64,000 nucleotides of DNA from Parabacteroides sp. PFB2-10 (lineage in GTDB: Bacteria > Bacteroidota > Bacteroidia > Bacteroidales > Tannerellaceae), in contig NZ_JARXWI010000014.1 in the NCBI RefSeq assembly GCF_029893085.1, positions 1 to 64,000 on the forward strand. Reading direction: 5' to 3'. This document shows positions 17,079-27,000 of the stretch, piece by piece. The position numbers were made by a program, and so were the translations under genes. The notes beneath the pieces are model-generated. The model saw only the letters and a program-made list of their open reading frames with translations. It made no database searches and had not been told where the DNA came from. Each line of letters begins with the position of its first letter. The first letter of the stretch is position 1.

Positions 17079-18869
17079 TTAATCTGCAAATGTCCAGTCT
17101 TTAGTCTGATTAGGAGCTCTAAAACTCGGATTTGTTCCATAGACTGTTTGGATTGCGACAATCAATGCGTGAAGGAATGTAACGTAGTGATGTTTTTTCA
17201 CCTGGTTACCAGCCCCCATGATTGTCTCTCCACTGGTTTCATTATTCATCACAGCATGCGTATCTGCGTACTTTTCGCCTAGGAAATGTCTTGTCAGCTC
17301 ATAATGAGTCGTTGCAGTACCTTTGATCGCACGTAAAGGGGCGCAATTACCCCACTTCTTCTCATATTTGTTATACCACTGAAACACCCCATTATGAATT
17401 CGGTACGTTGCATACATAAATTTAAAATTCTTACGACCATCATTAGAAACCATTTTATTTGCTACCACATCATACACTTTAAATCCTCTTTTTCTGATTC
17501 GCCGGAAAAAGCTTTCTACTGTAACTTGGTATTCATCATCTAATCCTAACATGTGACCAGCTTCGTGTGCATATACATTATACTGGTTATTGAAATGTGT
17601 TCGAGAAGAATTATCGGTATCACTATTCGGAAGTAAGTTGTTGTTCTCACCCAAATAGTGTTTGGTCTCATTGTATGCGCTACTTGATAGAGTCACGTGC
17701 CCGGCAAATGGGTTCACGGAGCTATTACTAAGTTTATTATTCCCTGTCATTCTAAAGAATGCGCTTGCTGCATCCGGAGTCTCTTCAACTCGAACCATAA
17801 CAGAAACATTATTCAGCCAATCCCATTTATTCTCTCGAGCCTTATGGGTCGTTGCCGTTGTCTTAAAGGCGTGTTTATTACTCCAAGTTTGATGAACAAC
17901 TCGTTTAAACAGCTCTCTTTCATTATCGGATAACGCTCTTTGTGTTCTGAAATTAACGGTGTTATTTGCATAGTACTCCTTCGGGATAAAGAAAACTGGA
18001 AGAGTAATTAGCAATTGTTTGGCCATAGGGGTATAGGATACTAAAAAATGTCCGGCTATATTTTTATATCCCCTTTTATAACTTTGGGATGCAAAGGCAT
18101 TGAAGTAATTATCATTAGTTCCTAAGGGTATGGGTCTTCTTTGGATAGGGGAATTCAGCGTTATTTCATAATTATTAACTGCTTTTTGCCTTGTCGGATG
18201 GTAGGTGAGAGCCCTTCCTCCCATCTCATCTGCTTCGCGTTCCAGCCCCTGATCATCATTCACTTGTACGCCTTTCATTTGCATTGTCGGCTGCACGCGG
18301 CCCTGTTTTTGCTGGACAACGTGCCAGGCTTCGTGGGGGAGATGTTGTTCCTGACCGGGGGCTACGTGGATATGGCTGCCTTGGGTGTATGCCAAGGCTT
18401 GGAACTGGGCGGGTTGTGAGGAGTTGAAATGCACCCGCACATCGTCCATACTGTACCCCGAGAGAGCCTCCACGCCCGACTTCAGGTTGTCGGGCAGGCC
18501 GGTCTGGTTGCTTTTCATTTGGAGAGGCTCTTCTTCCTCTTCGGCCTCACGCTGGACGACACCTCCCTTGTAGGCTTGTAATACGGCCTCGCTTGCAGGG
18601 GATTGTTGGGACTTCATCTGAAGAGGTTCTTCCTCCTCTTCTGTTTCACGCTGGACAACACCCTCTTTGTAGGCTTGTAATACCGCAGCATTTGCAGGGG
18701 ATTGTTGGGGCTTCATCTGCAGCGGCTCTTCCTCCTCGTCTGCTTCGCGTTGGATAATACCCTCTTTGTAGGCCTGCAACACAGCGGTTGCAGGCGGCTG
18801 ATGGGTCTTTCCGCTCTTGGCCTGCAACGTATGTGAAACCGCTTCAGGCTTTTTCTCCTGGGTTTTCAT
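17079..18869 (-). CDS. DUF4157 eCIS effector with C-terminal zinc-protease motif
   Basis: 596 residues. Residues 29-124 are three tandem 33-residue repeats (AVLQAYKEGVVQRE, an E-rich run, PLQMK). Residues ~125-215 form a DUF4157 domain (YSMDDVRVHFNSSQPAQFQA, LPHEAWHVVQQKQGR), the cargo-associated domain strongly linked to eCIS; its HEAWH (179-183) looks like a degenerate metallopeptidase site. The rest ends in a separate putative toxin domain with HEAGHMLGLDDEY (435-447), a metzincin-like HExxHxxGxxD, and a possible Met-turn (TIMGAG, Met551). I infer a zinc peptidase delivered by the particle; the target is unknown. There is no signal peptide, as expected for cargo loaded in the cytoplasm. 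Confidence 0.88.
   Translation of the reverse strand: MKTQEKKPEAVSHTLQAKSGKTHQPPATAVLQAYKEGIIQREADEEEEPLQMKPQQSPANAAVLQAYKEGVVQRETEEEEEPLQMKSQQSPASEAVLQAYKGGVVQREAEEEEEPLQMKSNQTGLPDNLKSGVEALSGYSMDDVRVHFNSSQPAQFQALAYTQGSHIHVAPGQEQHLPHEAWHVVQQKQGRVQPTMQMKGVQVNDDQGLEREADEMGGRALTYHPTRQKAVNNYEITLNSPIQRRPIPLGTNDNYFNAFASQSYKRGYKNIAGHFLVSYTPMAKQLLITLPVFFIPKEYYANNTVNFRTQRALSDNERELFKRVVHQTWSNKHAFKTTATTHKARENKWDWLNNVSVMVRVEETPDAASAFFRMTGNNKLSNSSVNPFAGHVTLSSSAYNETKHYLGENNNLLPNSDTDNSSRTHFNNQYNVYAHEAGHMLGLDDEYQVTVESFFRRIRKRGFKVYDVVANKMVSNDGRKNFKFMYATYRIHNGVFQWYNKYEKKWGNCAPLRAIKGTATTHYELTRHFLGEKYADTHAVMNNETSGETIMGAGNQVKKHHYVTFLHALIVAIQTVYGTNPSFRAPNQTKDWTFAD
18510..18785 (-). repeat. In-frame 99-bp tandem repeats in the effector gene
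   Basis: Three units code for residues 29-61, 62-94 and 95-120. They differ by a few bases, which suggests recent expansion. Confidence 0.85.
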
Positions 18870-18881
18870 AAGGCGATGGTT

Positions 18882-19571
18882 TTAGAAACGGAATTCTTTC
18901 CGCTTGAAAAAGAAATAACCTCCTCCGGCAAGTAGAATCAGTACCAGGAGGCTTATCCATATCCAGTTGTTATTGCTTTTTATTTTATCAATCGTTCTTG
19001 GTTCTACAGGCGCGACATATTCTACGCCCCACACCTCGAAACGATACAAACGGACGGTCTCTTTAGCAGGTAATTTAGCTATAAAGCGAACATAACGCCC
19101 TTTGATAGGATCGATGCTGTTGCGTTTATAGTTCTCGTCCTGCCCTTCGGCGGTTACCACTTGAATCCAATCCGACTGCCTGGGGTTTTCGTCATTGATG
19201 GTTTCAGATACAGAAATGAAATAGTCTGCGATATTTGGAAATTTCGGACGCAACGCTTTGGAGTCAATGATCCGGAATTCGGAAATCATACACATCTTTT
19301 TCAGGTCGATAATAAACTCGGGATTTGGTCCTTTCTCCGCCCAATGATCATCCTCCAACACGGCGGTTTCGCATGAAAACAATTTTGAGACAGGCCAATC
19401 TTCACTAGAATTTTGGGGATAAATGACCTTCGCCCTGCAACTGAGAACCGTCGGTTCTTGTTGTTGGTTTGCCTCAACAGTGTTTTGTGCTGACAGTGAC
19501 AGCGACAGAAACAACATACTTAATAGAATACATACTTTTTTCATTGTGCTTAATTTTAATTTGTTATTCAT
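18882..19571 (-). CDS. Membrane-anchored discoidin-like protein in the eCIS operon
   Basis: 229 residues. A signal peptide (MKKVCILLSMLFLSLSLSAQ from the ATG at 19544, or ten residues longer from 19571) is followed by an F5/8-type C (discoidin)-like beta-sandwich: WPVSKLFSCETAVLEDDHW, FIIDLKKMCMISEFRIIDS, GRYVRFIAKLP, RLYRFEVWGVEY. A C-terminal membrane helix (WIWISLLVLILLAGGGYFFF) ends in KRKEFRF. The domain should sit in the periplasm, anchored to the inner membrane. It lies 15 nt after the tape-measure gene and 12 nt before the effector, so it belongs to the operon. It might tether the particle or bind sugars or peptidoglycan (inference). It is not a standard eCIS core gene. Confidence 0.7.
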   Translation of the reverse strand: MNNKLKLSTMKKVCILLSMLFLSLSLSAQNTVEANQQQEPTVLSCRAKVIYPQNSSEDWPVSKLFSCETAVLEDDHWAEKGPNPEFIIDLKKMCMISEFRIIDSKALRPKFPNIADYFISVSETINDENPRQSDWIQVVTAEGQDENYKRNSIDPIKGRYVRFIAKLPAKETVRLYRFEVWGVEYVAPVEPRTIDKIKSNNNWIWISLLVLILLAGGGYFFFKRKEFRF

Positions 19572-19586
19572 TTGTTTACTTATTTA

Positions 19587-21752
19587 TTATCTCCATTTCA
19601 CATAGATAGGCGCTTCCATCCAGGGAAAGCGAATAGGTGTATAACTCCAAGGGATCGTATCCAACAACATATCGTAGGCCTTTTCTTCGACTGTCAGATG
19701 CCATCCGTTCTCTTTTTGCTCTAATACACCGTTGCGTATCAGAAAGGCTTCGCGCAAAGACTGTAGGGAGGTGTTCTTCATTTTCTGCCATTGTTGCCCG
19801 CATGCGGCAAGCAATGATTCGCAAGTCTCCGCTTCGTATTGGGAAATCTCCACCGATGCGGGCAGACTCTCCGCCGTAAGAGGGAAGCCGGTCAATAGTT
19901 TGTTGAGTGGAAGAGCATACTCCGCCCATTTCTGCTCGTCCGGATAGAGCAGATGTTGCAACAGAAAGATCGCCTGTATCTGCTTTTCTATATGGACGAA
20001 TTGCCCCTCTTCAATATAATGCAATCGCTTAAACAGGGGAGAAAAGAAAGGGGAAAGCAATACCAAGCCGGCATTTTCAATATGAATACGTCTGTCCTTT
20101 TCAACTGCTTGCTTGCTTTCTTCCGTATTCAACAAAGGGGAAGCATGCCATTTGAATGCCTTCTTGTCCTTTATCTCCTCCCGGCCGAAGGCCAGGCGGC
20201 TTGTTTTTCCGGCTGTCTTTTCGAGTTGTTTGGCAGCAGTCTCTTCACCTTCTTCTGAAGATGGGGAACTGCCAGGATGCTTCTCTCCTTCTATTTCCTT
20301 GAGATGGATAGCCTCTTTCTCTTCAATCTCTTCTTTACGTAGGCTATTCGCCCCGATATTCTTTTCTCTCTCCTCGTCGGGATCGTCCGTGTTAATAAGA
20401 TCCTTTACCGATAAGGGAGATTCCTGTTCTTCGTTTTCTGTAAACTCCTTACGTTCTCCGTCTGCCTTCGCAGCGAAAGGAGTCTCTTGGCTCTCTTGTT
20501 TTTGTATGATATCTTCCGTATCCCTCTCTCCGGCTATCTTATTTGCTCTATCTATAATTTGAGCATCCGGTGTCTGACTCTTTTGTTCTCTGTCTTCTGC
20601 CTTTGAATCCGGCGTAGAAACAGTTGGCGAAGCGGTTCCGCTATTCTGTTTCTCGGACAAGGTAGTTGGTTCCTTTTGTTGTTTGTTATCCTCTTCGATA
20701 TTGCTTCCAGCCATTCTTGCCTTTTCCCTTTCTTGCTCGAGAAACCTCTCTTCTTCTTCCCGTTGTTGTTGCTGTTGCTTTATCCGTAGCAAAGACAACT
20801 CTTCCAAGTTCTCTTTTTCTTTGCTGAAAATAGCTTTTTCGTCCGGTGAATTCGCGGAAAATGGACTTTCACCGGCTGATAACTCCTCCTGGATATCGGA
20901 CAAGAGCATCAATAAACTGTGATGACTTTCCGTCTCACCCGCCTTTTTCAGGTAAAGAAACAGGGAACGCAGTAAGATCTCTTTGTCTAAGTTGTAATGA
21001 GCCGCCAGGTCGGAAAGCGTTTTATGTATAAATTGTTTGCGCGAGAAGCTGCTACTGCCATCATACAAGAGGTAAGACAGAACGAACAACCAGACGACCG
21101 TCCGGTAATCGCTCTGCGCTATCTGATGATATTCCGACGTGGGTTGCGTCTGAATCACCGTCCGGGTGTATGTAACAATGAAAGAACTCTCGCTTGGCAG
21201 AAGCTGTTCGGTGACATCTTCCAGCTCCTGATCGGCATACTGCATCACAAAGCGCCTCCGGAAGGTGGTATGATGCCATTGCTCGGCAAGGATCTCCCGT
21301 ATGCCCGGCTTCTCTTGGGTTTGCAGGATGGATCGCAGAAGCGTGGATGACCGCTTTTCGTTGGCCGAAGCAACCATGCCCGATGGGAAATAACCATTCA
21401 AAAGGAAAAACAGGAATAGCTCCTTTTCATGGAAACTTTGTGGTATGATGCGTATCTCCTGCTGGAAAGGATCCTGTTGTTTGTATAGGAGAGCTGTGAA
21501 TTTCTCTTGCAAGGCACGAGCCAAAAGAATTGGAAATTTCTCGTAAAACTCCTCTTCGGCAATCGGCCCTATCTCCAGATCGAGGCCGTTAATCTCCATT
21601 ACCTCCTGTTCACTGTCGTACCTGTCCAATATGTCATCGATCACTTTTTCCACGGAATGGCGGCAAAAAGAATCCCATCCCCCATAAAGTTCATGGGCGA
21701 AGGATCGGTTTTCCATCCGAAAATCCATAGAAAGTGTGTCGATCGTAATCAT
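19587..21752 (-). CDS. CIS tape-measure-family protein
   Basis: 721 residues from the ATG at 21752, which overlaps the previous stop as ATGA. The N-terminal ~150 residues (IDTLSMDFRMENRSFAHELY, VIDDILDRY, INGLDLEIGPIAEEEFYEKF) match the family annotated as contractile injection system tape measure protein. A long E/K/Q/S-rich low-complexity stretch follows (about 320-570), then a conserved C-terminal part with LQHLLYPDE, LPLNKLLTGFP and the final WMEAPIYVKWR. The variable middle could set length or be a flexible linker. The family name does not prove the tape-measure role. Confidence 0.8.
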   Translation of the reverse strand: MITIDTLSMDFRMENRSFAHELYGGWDSFCRHSVEKVIDDILDRYDSEQEVMEINGLDLEIGPIAEEEFYEKFPILLARALQEKFTALLYKQQDPFQQEIRIIPQSFHEKELFLFFLLNGYFPSGMVASANEKRSSTLLRSILQTQEKPGIREILAEQWHHTTFRRRFVMQYADQELEDVTEQLLPSESSFIVTYTRTVIQTQPTSEYHQIAQSDYRTVVWLFVLSYLLYDGSSSFSRKQFIHKTLSDLAAHYNLDKEILLRSLFLYLKKAGETESHHSLLMLLSDIQEELSAGESPFSANSPDEKAIFSKEKENLEELSLLRIKQQQQQREEEERFLEQEREKARMAGSNIEEDNKQQKEPTTLSEKQNSGTASPTVSTPDSKAEDREQKSQTPDAQIIDRANKIAGERDTEDIIQKQESQETPFAAKADGERKEFTENEEQESPLSVKDLINTDDPDEEREKNIGANSLRKEEIEEKEAIHLKEIEGEKHPGSSPSSEEGEETAAKQLEKTAGKTSRLAFGREEIKDKKAFKWHASPLLNTEESKQAVEKDRRIHIENAGLVLLSPFFSPLFKRLHYIEEGQFVHIEKQIQAIFLLQHLLYPDEQKWAEYALPLNKLLTGFPLTAESLPASVEISQYEAETCESLLAACGQQWQKMKNTSLQSLREAFLIRNGVLEQKENGWHLTVEEKAYDMLLDTIPWSYTPIRFPWMEAPIYVKWR

Positions 21753-23149
21753 TTTCGTTCCCGCATCTGTATGATAAATTCTTTTAAATTCTCCGCATCG
21801 CATTCGGCAAAGCCGGTTTTACAGCCCTCATACAAGGACTTAAACCGGGCGGACTCCTCCTTGTCGAGCCATTGCACGGTGACATCCAGATGTGCCGGGA
21901 TGCGTTGGTAGATCAATGTTTCCAACCCTTCCCGGAACCGGTTGTCCATCATACGGGGTGTTGCCCCATAGACCAATACGGTGAGGCTTAGTTCAATAGG
22001 AAACACCGGCGGCACGTAATTCTCGCTCCGGATAGGCTCTGTCAGGTGGCGAAAGAAGATATGTTCCACCACAGTGAGCTCTTCCCGATCGGTCAAACCA
22101 AGTAATGTGCGGATGTATCGCTCCAATCCCCAATATTCCCCCGGGTTCAGGTAAGAGGCCTTGTGTTTGTCTCTGCCCCATTGAGGCACCTGTTTCAGGA
22201 ACTCTGTCCGGCGTATGAGTGCTTTCTCCTCCTCTTCCGGTTCGCCTTCCGGTGTCAATATGAAGTCGGGATGGCTATTTACCCCGTATAATTTATCCAG
22301 GTTATTCAATAATTTCTTCTTAAGCTCGACCCCTCTTTTGTGGGGCAGCTCCGTGTTCAGCCGGAACCAACGAGGCGCATCTTGCAACTCTTGCAGGCCC
22401 ATTTCGACCAATTTATCGAACAAACCGAGGTATGCCTTCAGTTGTTCCGCCTGCCGTATGCGTTCGGGCGGACTGTCTTTGGAAATACCCCAGTCGTTTA
22501 CGCCATAAATCCGGGGCAGGTCATGCCGTGCCGGGTAGTGATTGAATATAGCCCGGAACGAGCCGGCCGGATAATCCGAGAGATGATCGTCGAGGTAGTC
22601 ACTGATATTCGACAGGTGTTGACGCCCATTGGTTCGGGTAGTCACTGAAACTTCGACCACATCCAGTTCTTCGCATAGATTCCGGTGGTTATAATACAAT
22701 TCTTTTATCTTTTCCCGGATCTTTTCATACTCACCGGGAGGAACCGACGGATGCGCCTCTGCTTTGATGTCATAGATGCCCCGGCGACCGGATCGGGCAG
22801 GAGTCATTTTTAGTTTGCAAAGCTCGGGTATATGTCTTAAGAATAATTGCGTGTACTCCGTTGGCGTGATGGGGTCGGAATCAGATATGGCGGCGGAACT
22901 TAACAGCCCAATTTCATCGGGAGAAAAGGACTGTTGCTCCGTGTTAAGATAGTCCTCCAGGTTGTAATGGAGCTTATAATCGACATCTGTTAATACATAA
23001 TTCAGGACATCATTCAGTGTCACACCCGGGTCGTGGGCATGAAAATCAGTCCATATCTTCCCGGAAAGATCTTGTAGTCTCTCCAGGGTATCCTTCTGCA
23101 GAATAGGATACAAATGCTCGGCACTTTCTTCCTGTCGGATGTCTATCAT
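21749..23149 (-). CDS. eCIS baseplate protein, Afp12/Pvc12-like
   Basis: 466 residues. The N-terminus reads LQDLSGKIWTDFHAHDPGVTL, the D-x-H-D-P-G-V motif shared by wedge proteins of the baseplate-J type, followed by DVDYKLHYNLEDYL. The C-terminus (YVPPVFPIELSLTVLVYGATPRM..., RIPAHLDVTVQWLDKEE) resembles the end of Afp12-like proteins. It is about half the size of the Afp/PVC proteins of that class. A dispersed repeat of ~130 bp separates it from the gene before it, and the tape-measure gene overlaps its stop. Confidence 0.75.
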   Translation of the reverse strand: MIDIRQEESAEHLYPILQKDTLERLQDLSGKIWTDFHAHDPGVTLNDVLNYVLTDVDYKLHYNLEDYLNTEQQSFSPDEIGLLSSAAISDSDPITPTEYTQLFLRHIPELCKLKMTPARSGRRGIYDIKAEAHPSVPPGEYEKIREKIKELYYNHRNLCEELDVVEVSVTTRTNGRQHLSNISDYLDDHLSDYPAGSFRAIFNHYPARHDLPRIYGVNDWGISKDSPPERIRQAEQLKAYLGLFDKLVEMGLQELQDAPRWFRLNTELPHKRGVELKKKLLNNLDKLYGVNSHPDFILTPEGEPEEEEKALIRRTEFLKQVPQWGRDKHKASYLNPGEYWGLERYIRTLLGLTDREELTVVEHIFFRHLTEPIRSENYVPPVFPIELSLTVLVYGATPRMMDNRFREGLETLIYQRIPAHLDVTVQWLDKEESARFKSLYEGCKTGFAECDAENLKEFIIQMRERK

Positions 23150-23157
23150 ATTATTGA

Positions 23158-23290
23158 AATATCAAATTGTCAAAAACGCGGGAGTTTTTTTCCGAACTCC
23201 CGGGACTTTTTTCACAAACTCCCGGGAGAAACATTTTTTAACGTATCATATTGTAAAGCAAAATGGCGATTTTGCTTACATTTTGTCAAA
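23158..23290. repeat. CTCCCGGGAG dispersed repeat, copy b, inside the eCIS operon
   Basis: The segment carries AACTCCCGGGACTTTTTTCA, AAACTCCCGGGAGAAACATT, TTTTAACGTAT and GCGATTTTGCTTACA. It fills the only large gap (156 nt) in the downstream half of the operon. Two CTCCCGGGAG-like palindromes could form strong RNA hairpins. Confidence 0.75.
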
Positions 23291-23305
23291 TCGGTTTCTC
23301 GCCTT

Positions 23306-24001
23306 TTAATAGAGTTCATTGACATGAACATCCATCATGATATTGTTCCCCAGATTCTTGTGTGAACGAATGCGTAACACGCATCCACCCTCTTTTGGAA
23401 ACCATTTGACCTGAATCTTGGAAGCTCCGATCGTTTTCCAACTGTAATTTTTTTTGCGCACCCGTATAGGGCTGTTGTCATACTGAGTGGCGATCACCTT
23501 CGTAAGTGCGAAATTAAAATTGTTGAAGGTTTCGCATCCGGCAATAATCTCATAGGCTTTCGGCCCTTTTGAACCGGCGATGATATCGTGCCACTGTCCG
23601 TCGGCCGCGATCTTGCTCGAACCGGAATGTTTTCCGAGGAAGGAGTTCGCGTAGATGGTTCCGTTGACAATCACGTCATTACCCGCTCCCAGCTCGATTT
23701 TCTTATTGGGATGGAGGGTTAGGATTTTGCAGTCGTCTTGGCCACCCCGGATGATCAGACATTCATTTTTGTCCATAGCAATCTTCCAGACCGGCTGTTT
23801 GTCGATAACTCTTTTCTTAAACTCAATGGCGGCATCGTTTTCTTGCTCTGTGGCTAATTCTAATTTTCCCGCGATATGGTCGTCAACAATATTGACCATC
23901 GAATCGATCAGATCCGCGAAGTCCTCAGAGGTAGGCTTCTGGCCGGCTCCGAAGTATTTTTTTAGCTCATCGCGCGTTTTTTGTTTGGTGAAATCTTTCA
24001 T
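23306..24001 (-). CDS. Fibre-like protein of unknown function in the eCIS operon
   Basis: 231 residues. An N-terminal helical segment (TRDELKKYFGAGQKPTSEDF, ADLIDSMVN) resembles the attachment end of phage-type fibres. The middle has short beta repeats (CKILTLHPNKKIELGAGNDVIVNGTIYAN), a pattern common in tail-fibre shafts. A compact C-terminal domain follows (SGSSKIAADGQWHDIIAGSK, GCETFNNFNFAL, DVHVNELY). Position between the baseplate-J and Afp12-like genes, together with this layout, suggests a short fibre or baseplate decoration that may contact the target cell. This is inference; no Afp13-type trimeric fibre is otherwise present. Confidence 0.55.
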   Translation of the reverse strand: MKDFTKQKTRDELKKYFGAGQKPTSEDFADLIDSMVNIVDDHIAGKLELATEQENDAAIEFKKRVIDKQPVWKIAMDKNECLIIRGGQDDCKILTLHPNKKIELGAGNDVIVNGTIYANSFLGKHSGSSKIAADGQWHDIIAGSKGPKAYEIIAGCETFNNFNFALTKVIATQYDNSPIRVRKKNYSWKTIGASKIQVKWFPKEGGCVLRIRSHKNLGNNIMMDVHVNELY

Positions 24002-24012
24002 TGTAGTTGAAT

Positions 24013-27000
24013 TTATGTTTTAATGATGAATGTATTATCTATTTCCAATTCGCCGGTTCCAAACTCCTTGGTATACTCTTCGGGCGAGCAGGTAAACAAT
24101 AGGTGCTCTTTCGACGGCACCTGTATGTACCAGGGATGGGATGCCCGGATAGGAACATGAGCCTGTTCTTCGGTGAATTCGAGTATTTTTCTGTTTTCGG
24201 AGCCTTCCAGGCCATTCGTTATGATGGAGTTCATGACAACAATCAGTGATAGCTGATGTACGGTCTCGATCTCCGGTTGATCTTCCAAGAGTTCTCTCAC
24301 TTCATGCACAGAAATGGTATGCCCAAACACCGGCAATGTCCCGTTCTCCAGCCAGGGAGCGATATAGGCATTGAGCATGCTGCGCAGCTTTTTCAAGAAG
24401 GGGCTCTGGTAGGTGCCGGGGCGCAGGGTGATATTAGACCGGACAATGACCTCTTCGAAAACCGGATTGATCACATCGATGGTCACGAAAGGATTTACAT
24501 GTTGCTGGAGCTTATCTTCGATGTCGAACAACTGGTTGTAAGGGCATAAAGGAAGCCTGCCGTCGGGCTGTTGCTGCATGACGACTAAGGTGACCACCCC
24601 TTTTCTGTCGTTGTTTTTCGTATCGCAGGCCGGGAAGCATTTTACTTTGCTGAGGAAGGGAAATAGTTCCAACACAAAGCGTTCGTAATCCTCCGCGGTA
24701 GCCGGTTTTTTCCGGAACAGCGCCTGGTTGGACGAACGGAACAACATCCCGTTCAGGGACTCCTTTTCCGTTCCGCCCAGGCTGCTTCTCAATTGCATGA
24801 TACTGCTGATCCCCGGGATTGTCCGCTGCGTATTTTGGATGGTTCCGGCAGGAATGCTTTCCGTTCCAGACGGGCTTTCCGGCAGATCGCTCAATACGGC
24901 TCGGAGAGGGATCACATGCAAAAAGATGCCATATATGGTAGGGTAGTTTAAGTGATTCTTGGGAAAAGCGGCATAGAGCCAGAAAAGCCCTTCTTTATCT
25001 AAGTAAGCGGATTGTATCTTGCTCGGCAGGCGCAACTCGATGATACCGCTGTTCAGGAAATTCCCGGTTGAATCGCGAACGACTGCCTCATCGCTCAACT
25101 GCACCCACTGCCTCCCATCGTGGAAGAACCAGCTGATAGAAGAGAGGCTTTGCTTATCGAATTCCTCCTTGGAAGGGATCAATTCGGCAAACAGGCGGAT
25201 CGTGTCATACCCCGTTGCATGGGAAAAGGCGAATTGCAGGAATCCCTCTTCCTGGGGACCATCGACCAACACAAAAGAGTCGCCCTTGATCGGCCGGTTG
25301 TTTTTGGTGGCGATCGGGCTGATATGGTATATCCGTGTATTGCCCGCTATCTCCCGGGAGGAGAGCGTGATGGATTCTTCCGCCTGGTATTGCAATTCCA
25401 TATTGTCGATCGTTGGGGTGAACGGCTGTTGCAATAGCGTGATCTCTTCCTTGTTTCCCCGTTTGATCAGGTTGTTGACGAACAGGTTCTGGTAGAGCGT
25501 AGCGCCAAACCCGCAGTCGGGCTCGTCCAGTACCATGCGGATAAAACCGGTGTTCACACTACCATATCGGTAGTTGTCGGCAGATATTCCGGTCAATACG
25601 GGCATATTCTTATTCAGGTTCCAGCTGATCCGGCTCTCAGGCAGGAGATTCCGATGCCGGGACGACAAAGCAAACAGGGGCGTATTTTCCGAAGAGGTAG
25701 CTGTCCAGTTCTTATTTCTCAGGTATTCGGTGCGTACACGGAAAGACTCGTTGGTGATGCGTTTGCCGTAGTCCGCGTAATAACTTTCAAATCCTCCGTC
25801 GATATCAGGCAGTTGCTGCCATTTGCAGGTGATCGCTACCTCGGTAAGTGGTTTGCAGAATGCCTCTTTATATCCGGCAATCATCCAGGAACCTCTTTCC
25901 GCCTGCACGCCAAAGGGGAAGAAAGAGGAGTGAGGGTTTTGCTGCCCGTTCTCGTTATATACCTCTAAGGAGGTGATCCCTTTGACTTCGTTCTGTATAC
26001 AGAGACGGGAGAAATAGAGTTTGCTGGCCCAGGAATAGGGAAATATTGGTGCGTCACGGTTGATCAGAATGTTCAGCGCAGGCATACAGCTGTCGACCCC
26101 GTGCCGCTGTTCCACACACGGCTGCGGGATGGGAAAATCATAATCCAACACAAAAGAGAGCGCCAGATAGTCCTCCCGGTCTTCGGATACATATTTGAGT
26201 TCGTAGGCTGCTATATTCTTCCAGCCCTCTTCCGTGCTGATCTCTAAGTAGAAGGCTTTGTTAAGCAGGCGGTAATAGATATTCCTCTCCCGCTCGATGC
26301 TTCCGGAGAAGTCGGTCGCGTACTGGCGGAAGAACTGAACCGAGTCGGGCGTCAGATAGAGGTTGACGGATACGGTACGGTAGCCCTCCTGTAACTGGAA
26401 CATAGGCGATTCGACCCGCAGTCCCGAGGTGACAAAGAAATGCTTCTCGTCCCTTTTCGCATGAAGGTCGAAGAGCGTTTCCGGTTCCTGGTAGGCATCG
26501 GTATGAATACTTTTCTTCAGAATCGTGTTGACAAAGCGAAGCTTTTGGTTGTCGACATACATCTCTTCCTGCTTGAAGAGGATCGAAGAGACAGATTCCA
26601 ACTTTAGGCGGGTGATAGCAACCTCTTCCGTGCTATAGTAGCAAAAGTCGGTTCCATCGTCGTTCTTGCCAGCCACAAAAGGGGTCTGTTCGGGGATAAT
26701 GATGTCATCAGCCTCTTCCCGTTTATTAACCACCACCCAGGTTTGATCCGGGATAGCGGGATAAGGTCTTTTATGCAGGATGTTCCATACATAAAACTCA
26801 GAAAGCCTTTTCCAGATCGGGTTGAATTGGGAAACGATCTGGCTATAATGGCGGATAAAGAGATCCAGGGTGGCCAATGCCGGATCGGTGATGCCTGCCT
26901 GTTCGATCTCATAGCGAAACTCCGCATAGCCCGACTGCAAAATAATAAGCGATTCGACAGGCGGCTGATGGCTTTTATGCAAATGGGCGAGTACCTGATA

